A DNA stretch of 10,542 nucleotides from Oscillospiraceae bacterium (GCA_014796735.1 JAAVIG010000014.1:2454-12995); one strand, 5' to 3'. Positions 4,185 through 10,542 are shown, counted from the stretch's first letter. Notes: generated from the sequence alone by a model not told the origin. Translations and numbers: made by a program.

Positions 4185-5476
4185 GCATATTCAATTCTTT
4201 ATTATTGTTTGGTGACATTGCCGAATTTTTTACTCTGATATGCTGTATGGATATTTTTTCGCCCGTGAACCACTCGGGAAAATATAAATTTAAATTTGTT
4301 ATTTCTTTATTTGCATACATATTTATATCTATATTTATTCGTGTTTTAAACTTTAACCAATATGATGGTTTTCTGACTATATTTCTATATGTTGCTAAAT
4401 TTTCTATTGTCATATTCATTCTGTATAATAAAAAAATATTTAGGGCATTGTATACAACATATTTGATTGATTCTCTTTTGTCTTATATTTACGCCTCAGC
4501 TTTGGCTATTTTGTTTGCTTTTACGACATACAAAAGTGCAATTGTAGATTCCGTTGTACACTTTTTTGCCGAGATACTGATTTTGACAGCGGTATTGTTG
4601 ATAAAACACAAAGTGAATAACAATAAGGTAAGATTAACAATTGATATTATTCCAAAACATATTTTTATGCTGATTCTGTTTACGGTGTCATGCTTCGGAG
4701 GAATAGCAACTGTCAACACTAAAGAAGCATCAGACGCAGTGCTAAAGCAAAGTGCTTTAAATGTTTACACCGTAATTTTGTCCTTGCTCGTTACCAGCAT
4801 TGTTATTTCTCTGATATTCAACGTAATTACAAAACAGCGTTTCAGCAATACTACCGCCATACTGGAAAAACAGGTGGAGGTACAGCTCCGTCACTATGAG
4901 AAGCTTGAAAAAATGGACAGCGAAATGCGCAGATTCAGGCACGATTACGCAAATCATATGCAAAGTCTTTTGTCCCTTATAAAAATGGGGGAATACGCCG
5001 AGGCGGAGGAGTATATTCTGAAGCTTCAGAACACCAAGCATAAAACAACGGAAGCCTTGTTTACTACGGGAAACAGGCTTGCCGACGCTATTCTGACCGA
5101 TAAATCGGAGATACTGAGCGAAAACATACATATCGATTATCAAGGTGTCATTCCGTCTTCTATCGAAAATATGGATCTGTGTGTGATACTTTCAAATTCC
5201 ATAGACAATGCAATAGAAGCATGTAAGGAATGTGGTCATCCGTGTGTTATTTCGGTAGTTGCCGCGGTCAAGCAGGGTTATTTTGTTATTACGGTAAAAA
5301 ATCCCACCATAAACCCCAACAGCTTCAATGATATTCCCCCGACTACCAAAAGTGATAAGAACAGTCACGGAATCGGTCTTATGAATATCAAGGACATTGC
5401 TTTGAAAAATAACGGTCAATTAAGCGTCAGGTGCGAAAATCATTTGTTTGAGCTGTCTGTGACTTTAAAGGTATAA
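4181..5476 (+). CDS. GHKL-domain membrane sensor histidine kinase (AgrC-like)
   Basis: A 431-aa kinase, partner of the LytTR regulator it overlaps by four bases. Residues 1-215 hold six or seven hydrophobic segments (about 7-25, 38-56, 64-82, 90-116, 122-141, 159-177, 193-215), the polytopic sensor layout of AgrC and ComD kinases. A helical linker (about 225-250) leads to the phospho-acceptor H254 in RFRHDYANHMQSLLSLI. The GHKL ATPase follows, with the N box LSNSIDNAIEAC (N339, N343) and the G box SHGIGLMNIKDI (G397, G399). This family is known to sense peptides. No agrB-like protease or agrD-like precursor is in the window, which makes the adjacent micropeptides interesting. The 5' half is noticeably AT-richer than the catalytic part. 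A terminator follows at 5525. Confidence 0.93.
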   Translation: MSIFNSLLLFGDIAEFFTLICCMDIFSPVNHSGKYKFKFVISLFAYIFISIFIRVLNFNQYDGFLTIFLYVAKFSIVIFILYNKKIFRALYTTYLIDSLLSYIYASALAILFAFTTYKSAIVDSVVHFFAEILILTAVLLIKHKVNNNKVRLTIDIIPKHIFMLILFTVSCFGGIATVNTKEASDAVLKQSALNVYTVILSLLVTSIVISLIFNVITKQRFSNTTAILEKQVEVQLRHYEKLEKMDSEMRRFRHDYANHMQSLLSLIKMGEYAEAEEYILKLQNTKHKTTEALFTTGNRLADAILTDKSEILSENIHIDYQGVIPSSIENMDLCVILSNSIDNAIEACKECGHPCVISVVAAVKQGYFVITVKNPTINPNSFNDIPPTTKSDKNSHGIGLMNIKDIALKNNGQLSVRCENHLFELSVTLKV

Positions 5477-5524
5477 TCGTTTCTCTATACCGAGTGCAAT
5501 AAATAATCGGAACAAAAACAAAAC

Positions 5525-5564
5525 GGCTGCCGACTTGTACCTGTCCGCAGCCTTTTTTTCTTTT
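5525..5564 (+). terminator. Terminator of the LytTR/GHKL operon
   Basis: GGCTGC (5525-5530) pairs with GCAGCC (5547-5552), with GAC/GTC pairing inside after a C-C mismatch. It is followed by TTTTTTTCTTTT. It starts 48 bases after the kinase stop codon. Confidence 0.88.
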
Positions 5565-5635
5565 CCCCGCCTCTTCGGCTCCCCCGCAATTCGCAGCCCC
5601 TGCCGATTTGTGCCAATGCCCTGCCCTATCGTGAT

Positions 5636-5667
5636 AAAAAAAGACTGCCGTTTATGTTTCGACAGTC
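5636..5667 (-). terminator. Minus-strand terminator downstream of spo0A
   Basis: GACTG (5643-5647) pairs with CAGTC (5663-5667), with a CG/CG step inside. On the minus strand it is followed by seven T (complement of 5636-5642). It is in the right direction to stop spo0A transcription from running into the convergent kinase operon. Confidence 0.65.
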
Positions 5668-5684
5668 GTTAAAAAATATATACG

Positions 5685-5762
5685 GCAAAAACAGACAGGG
5701 CACGCCGCCTTTCCCACCGACTTCGGGTTTTTCCGTACACGATTCCCCCTGTCTGTTTTTGC
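5685..5762. terminator. Long-stem hairpin between convergent operons, probable bidirectional terminator
   Basis: A perfect 16-bp stem, GCAAAAACAGACAGGG (5685-5700) with its complement at 5747-5762, encloses a 46-base loop. The arms end in A5/T5, giving a short U-tract in either direction. The loop holds a smaller CGG/CCG hairpin. The loop is longer than in ordinary terminators. It lies 40 bases downstream of the spo0A stop. Confidence 0.6.
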
Positions 5763-5801
5763 TTTTCGCAACAGCCTATAAATCGCCTTATAATTATCCG
5801 C

Positions 5802-6596
5802 TCAAAGTTTCACCATATACCCCGCGGTTTTCATCTGAAGCCTGAGCTTGTCCGAGATCAGCGCGATAAACTCAGAATTTGTTGGCTTACCCTTTGTGTT
5901 CCTTATGGTATAGCCGAAATAAGAGTTTAAAACATCAACGTCGCCCCTGTCCCACGCAAGCTCGATAGCATGTCTTATGGCGCGCTCCACTCTTGAGGAG
6001 GTAGTATTGAATTTAGCGGCAACGCTGGGATAAAGCAGCTTTGTAACACAGTTTATCATTTCGGTGTTTTCCACGCTGAGCATAATTGCATATCTTAAAA
6101 AATGATAGCCCTTTATATGCGCGGGGATTCCTATTTGATGTATAATATCGGTAACAACACATTCCAGATCCTGCTGTTCGGAAGTTTCCTTGAACGCGCT
6201 TTCAAAATTCAGATTTACCTCCTCATTTCTTTTACCCGCCTCGGAAATGCATTTTATAAGCCTGTTCACATCAAAGGGCTTTACAAGAAAGCCGCTGGCG
6301 CCAAGATACATAGCCTCCTCGCGCACTGATGTCATTTCGTATTCGGCGGTTATTATGACGATAGGAAGCTCACCCAGCTTTTTAATTTCCTTGATAAGCC
6401 CGATCGCGTCAAGCCCCGCCATTTTTGCCTCGATTATCATTACATCGGGCATGGAAAAATCTTTTACATATTGCAGTAAAGTCATTCCGTTTGCCTTTCT
6501 TGTCACGGCAAACGCTCCTGCGGATTTTAAAGTGTTTGCCCATAATATGCCCTGTTCGGGAATATCGTTGCCAATAAGAATTTTTGAACTTTTCAT
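5802..6596 (-). CDS. spo0A: Sporulation master regulator Spo0A with a non-canonical receiver (E56)
   Basis: The 264-aa product is clearly Spo0A. The C-terminal domain (about 145-264) holds VTDIIHQIGIPAHIKGYHFLR, the DNA-recognition block SSRVERAIRHAIELAWDRG and NTKGKPTNSEFIALISDKLRL, all hallmarks of the sigA-type effector domain that binds TGTCGAA boxes. The N-terminal receiver keeps T83 and K106 (FLVKPF), but the phospho-acceptor at residue 56 is Glu (PDVMIIEAKMAG) where other Spo0A proteins have Asp. The acidic pocket reads N10-D11 instead of Asp-Asp. It therefore probably cannot be phosphorylated normally. It might be constitutively active if Glu mimics the phosphate, or be controlled by expression or ligand. 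The start at 6596 has a good RBS (AGAAAGGAAAT). spoIVB lies upstream in the usual order. A terminator and a separate promoter stand between them. Confidence 0.96.
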   Translation of the reverse strand: MKSSKILIGNDIPEQGILWANTLKSAGAFAVTRKANGMTLLQYVKDFSMPDVMIIEAKMAGLDAIGLIKEIKKLGELPIVIITAEYEMTSVREEAMYLGASGFLVKPFDVNRLIKCISEAGKRNEEVNLNFESAFKETSEQQDLECVVTDIIHQIGIPAHIKGYHFLRYAIMLSVENTEMINCVTKLLYPSVAAKFNTTSSRVERAIRHAIELAWDRGDVDVLNSYFGYTIRNTKGKPTNSEFIALISDKLRLQMKTAGYMVKL

Positions 6597-6691
6597 TTTG
6601 ATTTCCTTTCTAAATATTTTTTAGACATCTTAAACTGATACCGCACGGTGCTGTGTCGGTTTTGATAACGCTTAATTCCTTGTCTTTTCCA

Positions 6692-6720
6692 ATAATAACA
6701 TTAAATTTTAACAAAATCAA
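6692..6720 (-). promoter_or_regulatory. Candidate sigma-A promoter of spo0A
   Basis: On the minus strand TTGATT (6720-6715), a 17-base spacer and TATTAT (6697-6692). The start point would be near 6685, giving a leader of about 90 bases. A sigma-H-like -35 (CAAGGAATT, 6682-6674) lies just inside, but no GAAT -10 follows at the right distance, so dual sigma-A/sigma-H control as in Bacillus is not supported. Confidence 0.55.
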
Positions 6721-6761
6721 GAGAAATCGTTAAAAAAAGTTTGTTTTTCAAATAAATAATA

Positions 6762-6798
6762 AAAAACCGCATTTACAAAGAATATAAAGGCGGTTTTT
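6762..6798 (-). terminator. Terminator downstream of spoIVB (bidirectional form)
   Basis: AAAAACCGC (6762-6770) pairs with GCGGTTTTT (6790-6798) over a 19-base loop, and the minus strand continues T-rich (TTATTATTTATT). It lies about 90 bases after the spoIVB stop codon and before the spo0A promoter, so spo0A is likely transcribed on its own. Confidence 0.75.
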
Positions 6799-6889
6799 AT
6801 ATGAATTTAGCCTAAGAAATACAAAATCTTTACACAGATTTTAAAACTATACAAAAAATATTTTACAAATAAGTCGAATAATGTCGAGA

Positions 6890-8134
6890 TTAAGCCGCCG
6901 CGCCGTAATTTTCCTCTGTTTGCAGCCGTGACGATATTTCGTACATATTCTCGGCAAATACCGCATAGCCTCGGGAAATGTCGTTTACAAAGACATGCGT
7001 TACCGCTCCCACAAGCTTTCCGTTTTGTATAATGGGGCTTCCGCTCATACCCTGAACAATGCCGCCCGTCTTTTGCAGCAGCTTTTCGTCCTCAATGCGT
7101 ATGACCATATTTTTCACCGCTGAGCTGCTGTTGTAATCGACCTTTTCGATAACTATATCGTAGCTTTCGGGGGTCATTCCGTTTACAGTGGTCAGAATGC
7201 TTGCTTTTCCGATTTCTATCTCCTGCTTGAACGCCATAGGCAGCTCACGCCTGTCGGGAATACTCGCGCTGTGTCCGAATACGCCGCAGTCGGTATTTAA
7301 AAGTATGCTTCCGTTGGCGGAGGCGGACATAAAGGTTCCGCAAAGCTCCCCGGGACGTCCGTTGACGCCTTTTACCACGCTGTTAACGCATACGGGCACC
7401 GTTTCACCGTAGGAAAGGGGCAAAAGCGCGCCCGTGTCCGCGTCGCAGACGGAGTGCCCCAAGCCGCCGTAGCTGCAATTTTTTCTGTCGTAGTAGGTAA
7501 GCGTTCCTATACCCGCACAGCTGTCTCTTGTCCATATACCCAGCTTGTATATCCCGTCGCTGACGGATTTTTCGGGAGTAAGATAAAGAGTGAGCTTTTC
7601 CTCACCCCGCAGTAGTACCACCTCGGTTTTTTGGGCGTTTTTCTGAACCGCTTCGGACAGTCCGGCCGCCGTTTCGGTTTTGATACCGTTAACCGAGATT
7701 ATAACGTCCCCCGTTAATATACCGCCCTCCTTAGCGGGAGAGCGAAAACGAGCTGCGCCCTCAACGCTTCCGTAATCCGTTACCATTACTCCGTCGGTCA
7801 TCATTTTAAGACCGAAGGCTTCTCCCGACGGTATCAGCTCGGGAGTTTTTATCTGCTTAACGGTAACGTTTTTAATGGGAATTATCCCGTACAGCATAAG
7901 AGTCATTTCATAGCTCTTTTTTACGCCCGCCGAAACCGCCAAGGATTCCGCCGCGGTGTTTTTTACCGTTACCGCGGGATAAGCTCCCAGGCCGAAGCTG
8001 TCGAAATCGTTTTCCGTGCGGTAAAAATTGTCGGGCAGTGATACGGAATAGAAGCCTATTTGCAGGAATAATACTACCGTCAGGGAAATTAAACAAAAAT
8101 ATATTCCAAATAAAAATTTTTTTAAAATTTTCAT
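6890..8134 (-). CDS. spoIVB: SpoIVB peptidase, forespore signalling serine protease
   Basis: SpoIVB is made in the forespore, crosses into the space between the spore membranes and cleaves SpoIVFA, which releases pro-sigma-K processing in the mother cell. The 414-aa product has an N-terminal membrane anchor (about 7-30), a PDZ domain (about 105-188, with SPAKEGGILTGDVIISVNG typical of the binding groove) and an S55 peptidase domain. H227 (GGLGHSVCD) and S364 (GIVQGMSGSP) are the catalytic pair. D349 (RIEDEK) lies 15 residues before the serine, the spacing I recall for the third residue of the Bacillus enzyme. The conserved NGKLVGAVTHVFVND follows. Length and order are normal. The start at 8134 has AAGGAAGG upstream. 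I could not find a convincing sigma-G or sigma-F promoter. It implies a real sporulation pathway, which makes the odd Spo0A next door harder to dismiss as decay. Confidence 0.96.
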   Translation of the reverse strand: MKILKKFLFGIYFCLISLTVVLFLQIGFYSVSLPDNFYRTENDFDSFGLGAYPAVTVKNTAAESLAVSAGVKKSYEMTLMLYGIIPIKNVTVKQIKTPELIPSGEAFGLKMMTDGVMVTDYGSVEGAARFRSPAKEGGILTGDVIISVNGIKTETAAGLSEAVQKNAQKTEVVLLRGEEKLTLYLTPEKSVSDGIYKLGIWTRDSCAGIGTLTYYDRKNCSYGGLGHSVCDADTGALLPLSYGETVPVCVNSVVKGVNGRPGELCGTFMSASANGSILLNTDCGVFGHSASIPDRRELPMAFKQEIEIGKASILTTVNGMTPESYDIVIEKVDYNSSSAVKNMVIRIEDEKLLQKTGGIVQGMSGSPIIQNGKLVGAVTHVFVNDISRGYAVFAENMYEISSRLQTEENYGAAA

Positions 8135-8332
8135 ATCGGGTTTTCCTTCCTTTTGCAGAGCTTGTGACCGTCGTATTTGGGTGAGTTGAATTACGCCGAG
8201 TTGTCTATATGATAAATAACGGCGGTCAATTCAAAGGAACGCCCGCGTTTACACAACACAGGGCGATTCCCGAACAAGAATAATATCTGCAAAAGCCGTT
8301 TCTTTATAATAGGAAGTTTTTAAAATTTTATA

Positions 8333-8361
8333 TTGCCTTTTTTACAAAATTATGCTATCAT
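8333..8361 (+). promoter_or_regulatory. Candidate promoter of the membrane-protein gene
   Basis: TTGCCT (8333-8338), a 17-base spacer and TATCAT (8356-8361). The RBS AAAGG (8398-8402) lies just before the ATG at 8413. The rest of the 8135-8412 gap between spoIVB and this gene shows no further clear signal. Confidence 0.5.
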
Positions 8362-8412
8362 AATATAGATATTTTGCATTTTTTACAGTGATGACAGAAA
8401 GGTATAATATAT

Positions 8413-8922
8413 ATGAAAATCGCAATAAATATTTTAAAGGTACTTGAAATTATTATTACCGCAATATGGGGAATAGTATTCGGCATTTTAACTCCGCTGG
8501 CGCTGATGTCCGCGGATATAGTTTCGCACACTATTTCCGATCACTATATCCTTCGGGTCTGGATAATAAACTCGGTGGTGTGTTATTGCGCGGGCACGGT
8601 AATAGTGATGCTGAAATGCTATAAAACCGCGCTGTGCTTCCACGGAGTCGGGCTTATCGTTTCTCTTTTCATTTACGGCACTTTTCAAAGCCTGTACAGC
8701 GGGATCGAAGCGCAGAATCCATCGGTGCTTTATATGCCCGTGATTTTTGTGCCCCTGATAACTCTTGCCATAACGGTTATTGCCAATTTCAAGAAAATCA
8801 ACGCTTTTTTGTCCGCGTCAAGAGAAAAAAGGTATGAGGCCGCTCCCTCGGTGCTTGGCGGTCAATATGAGATGAAGCGGGAGGATAAAAACGGCGGAAA
8901 TAAAAAGAGTAATAAAAAATAA
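8413..8922 (+). CDS. Four-segment integral membrane protein of unknown function
   Basis: A 169-aa protein I do not recognise. It has four hydrophobic segments at about 11-33, 48-67, 72-92 and 105-125, followed by a charged cytoplasmic-looking tail of about 44 residues rich in Lys, Glu and Asn, ending NKKSNKK. There is no signal peptide beyond the first segment and no catalytic motif. The start ATG at 8413 follows an AAAGG RBS with suitable spacing and its own promoter candidate. It is divergent from spoIVB and followed by the HAD gene after 60 bases, with a GGGATTGGTATAAAAC motif directly after its stop. Codon use resembles its neighbours, so it is a likely real gene. Confidence 0.8.
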   Translation: MKIAINILKVLEIIITAIWGIVFGILTPLALMSADIVSHTISDHYILRVWIINSVVCYCAGTVIVMLKCYKTALCFHGVGLIVSLFIYGTFQSLYSGIEAQNPSVLYMPVIFVPLITLAITVIANFKKINAFLSASREKRYEAAPSVLGGQYEMKREDKNGGNKKSNKK

Positions 8923-8924
8923 GC

Positions 8925-8940
8925 GGGATTGGTATAAAAC
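8925..8940 (+). promoter_or_regulatory. GGGATTGGTATAAAAC motif, possible extended -10 for the HAD gene
   Basis: The motif contains TGGTATAAA (8930-8938), which fits an extended -10 (TGnTATAAT), though no -35 stands 17 bases upstream. A start near 8945 would suit the HAD gene RBS at 8969. The same 13 bases GGGATTGGTATAA end both 101-bp repeats, so this may instead be the leftover end of such an element. Confidence 0.4.
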
Positions 8941-8982
8941 TTTTTGTATTGTGCTTTGAAAAAATTACAGGGAGTAATGCAA

Positions 8983-9627
8983 ATGTTCGACTACATACTT
9001 TTTGATCTGGACGGTACGGTCACAGACCCATTTGAGGGTATAACAAAATGTGTTATTTACGCTCTGGACAGCTTCGGGATAAGGATAACCGATCCCAATG
9101 AGCTTACATCTTTTATAGGTCCTCCGCTTTTTTCGCAGTTTAAGAATTTCTGCGGCTTTGACGATACTCAGGCTGAAGAGGCTGTAAAAAAATACCGCGA
9201 AAGGTACGAGAAGATCGGCTGGAAAGAATGTAAGCTGACCGAGGGGACGGCGGAGCTGCTTAAAAAGCTTAAGGAAAAGGGCAAGACGGTCGCTTTGGCT
9301 ACCTCTAAGCCCGAAAGCTTTGCCAAGCTTATTCTGGAATATTTTGACATAGAAAAATATTTTGATTTTATCGGCGGGGCGGTGCTTGACCGAAAGGGAC
9401 GAAACAGCAAAAAAGATGTTATCGAATACGTTTTAAGCTCCCTGAACGTAAAAGACAGGTCGAAAGCGGTGATCGTGGGCGATACGCTTTATGACATTGA
9501 CGGCGCAAAGGCGGCTGGAATAAGCTCCATAGGCGTTTTGTGCGGCTACGGTACGTGTGAGGAACTGCAAGAGCACGGCGCGGACTTTATAGCGGAAAAT
9601 ATGTCGGAGGTTTATGAACTGGTTTAG
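8983..9627 (+). CDS. HAD-superfamily phosphatase, phosphoglycolate phosphatase-like
   Basis: A soluble 214-aa HAD hydrolase of subfamily IA. Motif I is FDLDGT (D8 nucleophile, D10 acid-base), motif II is ATSKPE (T107/S108), motif III is K144 in NSKKDV and motif IV is VGDTLYDIDGAK (D167, D171). The helical cap lies between about 15 and 85. Members of this group remove phosphate from small metabolites such as phosphoglycolate, nucleotides or pyrophosphate. The sequence alone does not fix the substrate, so no gene symbol is given. I chose ATG 8983 because AGGGAG (8969-8974) stands eight bases before it and the protein begins directly with the motif I strand. TTG 8944 is possible but adds a non-homologous stretch. 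It may be co-transcribed with the upstream membrane protein. Confidence 0.92.
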   Translation: MFDYILFDLDGTVTDPFEGITKCVIYALDSFGIRITDPNELTSFIGPPLFSQFKNFCGFDDTQAEEAVKKYRERYEKIGWKECKLTEGTAELLKKLKEKGKTVALATSKPESFAKLILEYFDIEKYFDFIGGAVLDRKGRNSKKDVIEYVLSSLNVKDRSKAVIVGDTLYDIDGAKAAGISSIGVLCGYGTCEELQEHGADFIAENMSEVYELV

Positions 9628-9633
9628 CGAGTT

Positions 9634-9800
9634 GTTATACTAATTCTCGATTAAAATAAGACAAAGCCGGCGGGCGGGGCGTTTCTGATCAAGGAAGTCC
9701 CGACGCGGGAATATGCGGATATTTCAAGTCGGGCTGACGCGGAGCAGGAACGCCCCGGTCGTTGGATTTGTCTGATTTTTATTGAGATTTAGTATTAAAC
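9634..9800 (+). ncRNA. Structured element: candidate small RNA or MITE-like repeat with 13-bp central stem
   Basis: AGACAAA (9659-9665) pairs with TTTGTCT (9767-9773), and GATTTTTATT follows, like a terminator tail. Inside, 9675-9687 pairs with 9745-9757 over 13 bp with one G-T pair. Further in, CCCGAC (9699-9704) pairs with GTCGGG (9728-9733), and ATAT-GCGG-ATAT forms a small apical stem (9711-9722). The whole is GC-rich in an AT-rich setting. It is bounded by GTTATACTAATTCTC (9634-9648) and GAGATTTAGTATTAAAC (9784-9800), an inverted pair like the ends of the 101-bp repeats. It lies directly after the HAD gene and could be its elaborate terminator. I match it to no known RNA family. Confidence 0.5.
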
Positions 9801-9978
9801 CGGACACGCGTTTTTTGGCAAGTTTTGCCGCCGAGATAGACGGTCAAAAACGCCAAAATATTACTTGCATACTCCTTTTAAATGGTGCAAAAATAATATC
9901 AGCTATCGGAAAAAGCACGATTGACGGTTACTTGGTGATCGATGAAAGCGTTTTTTTCGATACCTATTTTAAATGGAA

Positions 9979-9984
9979 TATAAT
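9979..9984 (+). promoter_or_regulatory. Candidate -10 box of the DUF1540 gene
   Basis: A perfect TATAAT lies 48 bases before the DUF1540 start codon. The -35 region 17 bases upstream reads TTCGAT and is poor. The 9801-9978 stretch shows no other signal, and the reading frame spanning 9782-10069 has no RBS and no family features. Confidence 0.4.
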
Positions 9985-10026
9985 CCGAAAGTATATTCCG
10001 CATTTTATTAAAAGGAGAATATCGAA

Positions 10027-10203
10027 ATGGGAACAGAATTTGCAAACCGTTCTATTGAATGTACGATAAACAACTGTAAGCATCACTGCTGCTGCGACAA
10101 CTATTGCAGTCTTGAAAGAATACAGGTGGGCACTCACGAAAGCGATCCTACCGTTATACCCTGTACCGACTGCCAGTCCTTTGAGCTTAAGAAGGGCTGC
10201 TGA
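10027..10203 (+). CDS. Cys-rich DUF1540 family protein
   Basis: A 58-aa protein with nine cysteines (12, 17, 21, 22, 23, 27, 46, 49, 58) and two histidines (19, 20). The layout is IEC-x4-C-x3-CCC-x3-C-SLERIQVG and later IPCTDCQSFELKKGC. This is the DUF1540 pattern common in Clostridia, where one or two such domains, probably metal-binding, make up the whole protein. Some Clostridium members are spore-associated, but the role is not established. ATG 10027 has an ideal RBS, AAAGGAG (10011-10017), nine bases upstream. A hairpin with a T-rich tail follows at 10237. The HCCCDNYC cluster is denser in Cys than a single zinc site needs. Confidence 0.92.
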   Translation: MGTEFANRSIECTINNCKHHCCCDNYCSLERIQVGTHESDPTVIPCTDCQSFELKKGC

Positions 10204-10236
10204 CGTTTAAAGGCACTGTAAAAAACTCAACAAAAG

Positions 10237-10290
10237 TATATCCGTCAAAACCGATGTAAAATGAGGTTTTGGCGGGTATATTTATTATTG
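10237..10290 (+). terminator. Probable terminator of the DUF1540 gene
   Basis: 10237-10252 pairs with 10265-10280 over 16 positions, including two G-T pairs, around a 12-base loop. TTTATTATTG follows. The tail is only moderately T-rich. Confidence 0.6.
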
Positions 10291-10308
10291 TACAAGATGT
10301 TAACGCCC

Positions 10309-10525
10309 GAAGCGGCGGGTTCGCATGGATGCGAACCCGCGTCTGCTTCTGTGTTAGCTGTAATTATTCACTATAGGGAGCTTTGCCCCCTCGCGGAGCT
10401 AAAGCTCCGCTTCACCCCCGCTTCCTTTTTGCAGTGCAAAAAGGAGAAGCCCAAGAGACTGTCGCTTCGCGCCAGTCTCCACGCAAACGCTTTGCGGACT
10501 TCGTCCGCAATTTTGCTGCGCAAAA
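10309..10525. repeat. Cluster of short palindromes filling the right end of the window
   Basis: Six hairpins stand in a row: 10315-10340 (GCGGGTTCGCAT and complement, flanked by GAAGC/GCTTC), 10393-10410 (GCGGAGCT/AGCTCCGC), 10424-10444 (CCTTTTTGC/GCAAAAAGG), 10455-10479 (GAGACT/AGTCTC), 10494-10508 (GCGGAC/GTCCGC) and 10511-10525 (TTTTGC/GCAAAA). A reading frame crosses the region, but it is arginine- and leucine-rich low-complexity sequence with no RBS and is best explained by the palindromes. The cluster resembles the palindromic intergenic repeats common in Oscillospiraceae and probably continues past the window. Confidence 0.7.
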
Positions 10526-10542
10526 CCGCTTATTGCTGAAAA

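Noticed and set aside
4757..5143. 128-aa minus-strand frame
   Set aside because: A shadow of the histidine kinase coding region, which has clear catalytic motifs on the other strand.
6674..6682. Sigma-H-like -35 box (CAAGGAATT) upstream of spo0A
   Set aside because: No GAAT-type -10 follows at the expected distance.
8160..8235. Possible sigma-G promoter upstream of spoIVB (TGAAT and CATATAG on the minus strand)
   Set aside because: Spacing is about right, but the -10 does not fit the sigma-G consensus well enough to call.
9782..10069. 95-aa plus-strand frame from a TTG codon
   Set aside because: No RBS, it overlaps the well-supported DUF1540 gene in another frame, and it begins inside the terminal motif of the 9634-9800 element.
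10261..10539. 92-aa plus-strand frame rich in Leu, Arg and Ala
   Set aside because: It is made of palindromic repeat DNA, has no RBS and starts inside the DUF1540 terminator stem.

Overview
The window looks like a chromosomal segment of a low-GC, endospore-lineage clostridium. The evidence is spo0A next to spoIVB, rimM-trmD, an AgrC/AgrA-type two-component pair, AAGGAG-type ribosome binding sites and TTGACA/TATAAT promoters. The hairpin-rich intergenic DNA and palindromic spacers suggest an Oscillospiraceae/Ruminococcaceae gut organism ([Eubacterium] siraeum-like). That taxonomic guess is inference; I could not run a search.

Layout. 88-1341 (+): rimM and trmD, back to back, closed by a clean terminator. 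1342-3473: an island of about 2 kb with few proteins. It carries two almost identical 101-bp double-hairpin repeats facing each other (1433-1533 and 3230-3330), other structured DNA, a two-gene tRNA-Ser operon on the minus strand with a near-perfect promoter and its own terminator, and a 138-aa DUF5085/GyrI-like reading frame with an in-frame UGA near its ancestral start. It also holds two tandem 15-aa micro-genes on the minus strand with identical predicted product, MNLWDLIWTWIFGRN. 3474-5476 (+): a LytTR response regulator and a GHKL membrane histidine kinase, translationally coupled and transcribed divergently from the micro-genes. 5525-5762: convergent terminators. 5802-8134 (-): spoIVB then spo0A, in the usual order but with a terminator and a separate promoter between them. 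8413-9627 (+): a four-segment membrane protein of unknown function and a HAD phosphatase. 9634-9800: a compact structured element. 10027-10203 (+): a Cys-rich DUF1540 protein. 10237-10542: a terminator and a cluster of palindromes.

How the parts may work together. The most interesting unit is 3041-5476: duplicated Trp-rich micropeptides behind a structured leader, divergent from an AgrC/AgrA-like sensor and regulator, with no agrB/agrD seen. This could be a peptide-signalling circuit with a leaderless signal, or a type I toxin-like locus sitting beside an unrelated two-component system. The second notable point is Spo0A, whose receiver has Glu at position 56 in place of the phospho-accepting Asp, and Asn at position 10 of the acidic pocket. 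That suggests phosphorylation-independent control. The third is a short motif, close to GGGATTRGTATWAAAC, which recurs about eight times in intergenic DNA. It forms the ends of both the 101-bp repeats and the 9634-9800 element, suggesting one family of small mobile or regulatory elements.
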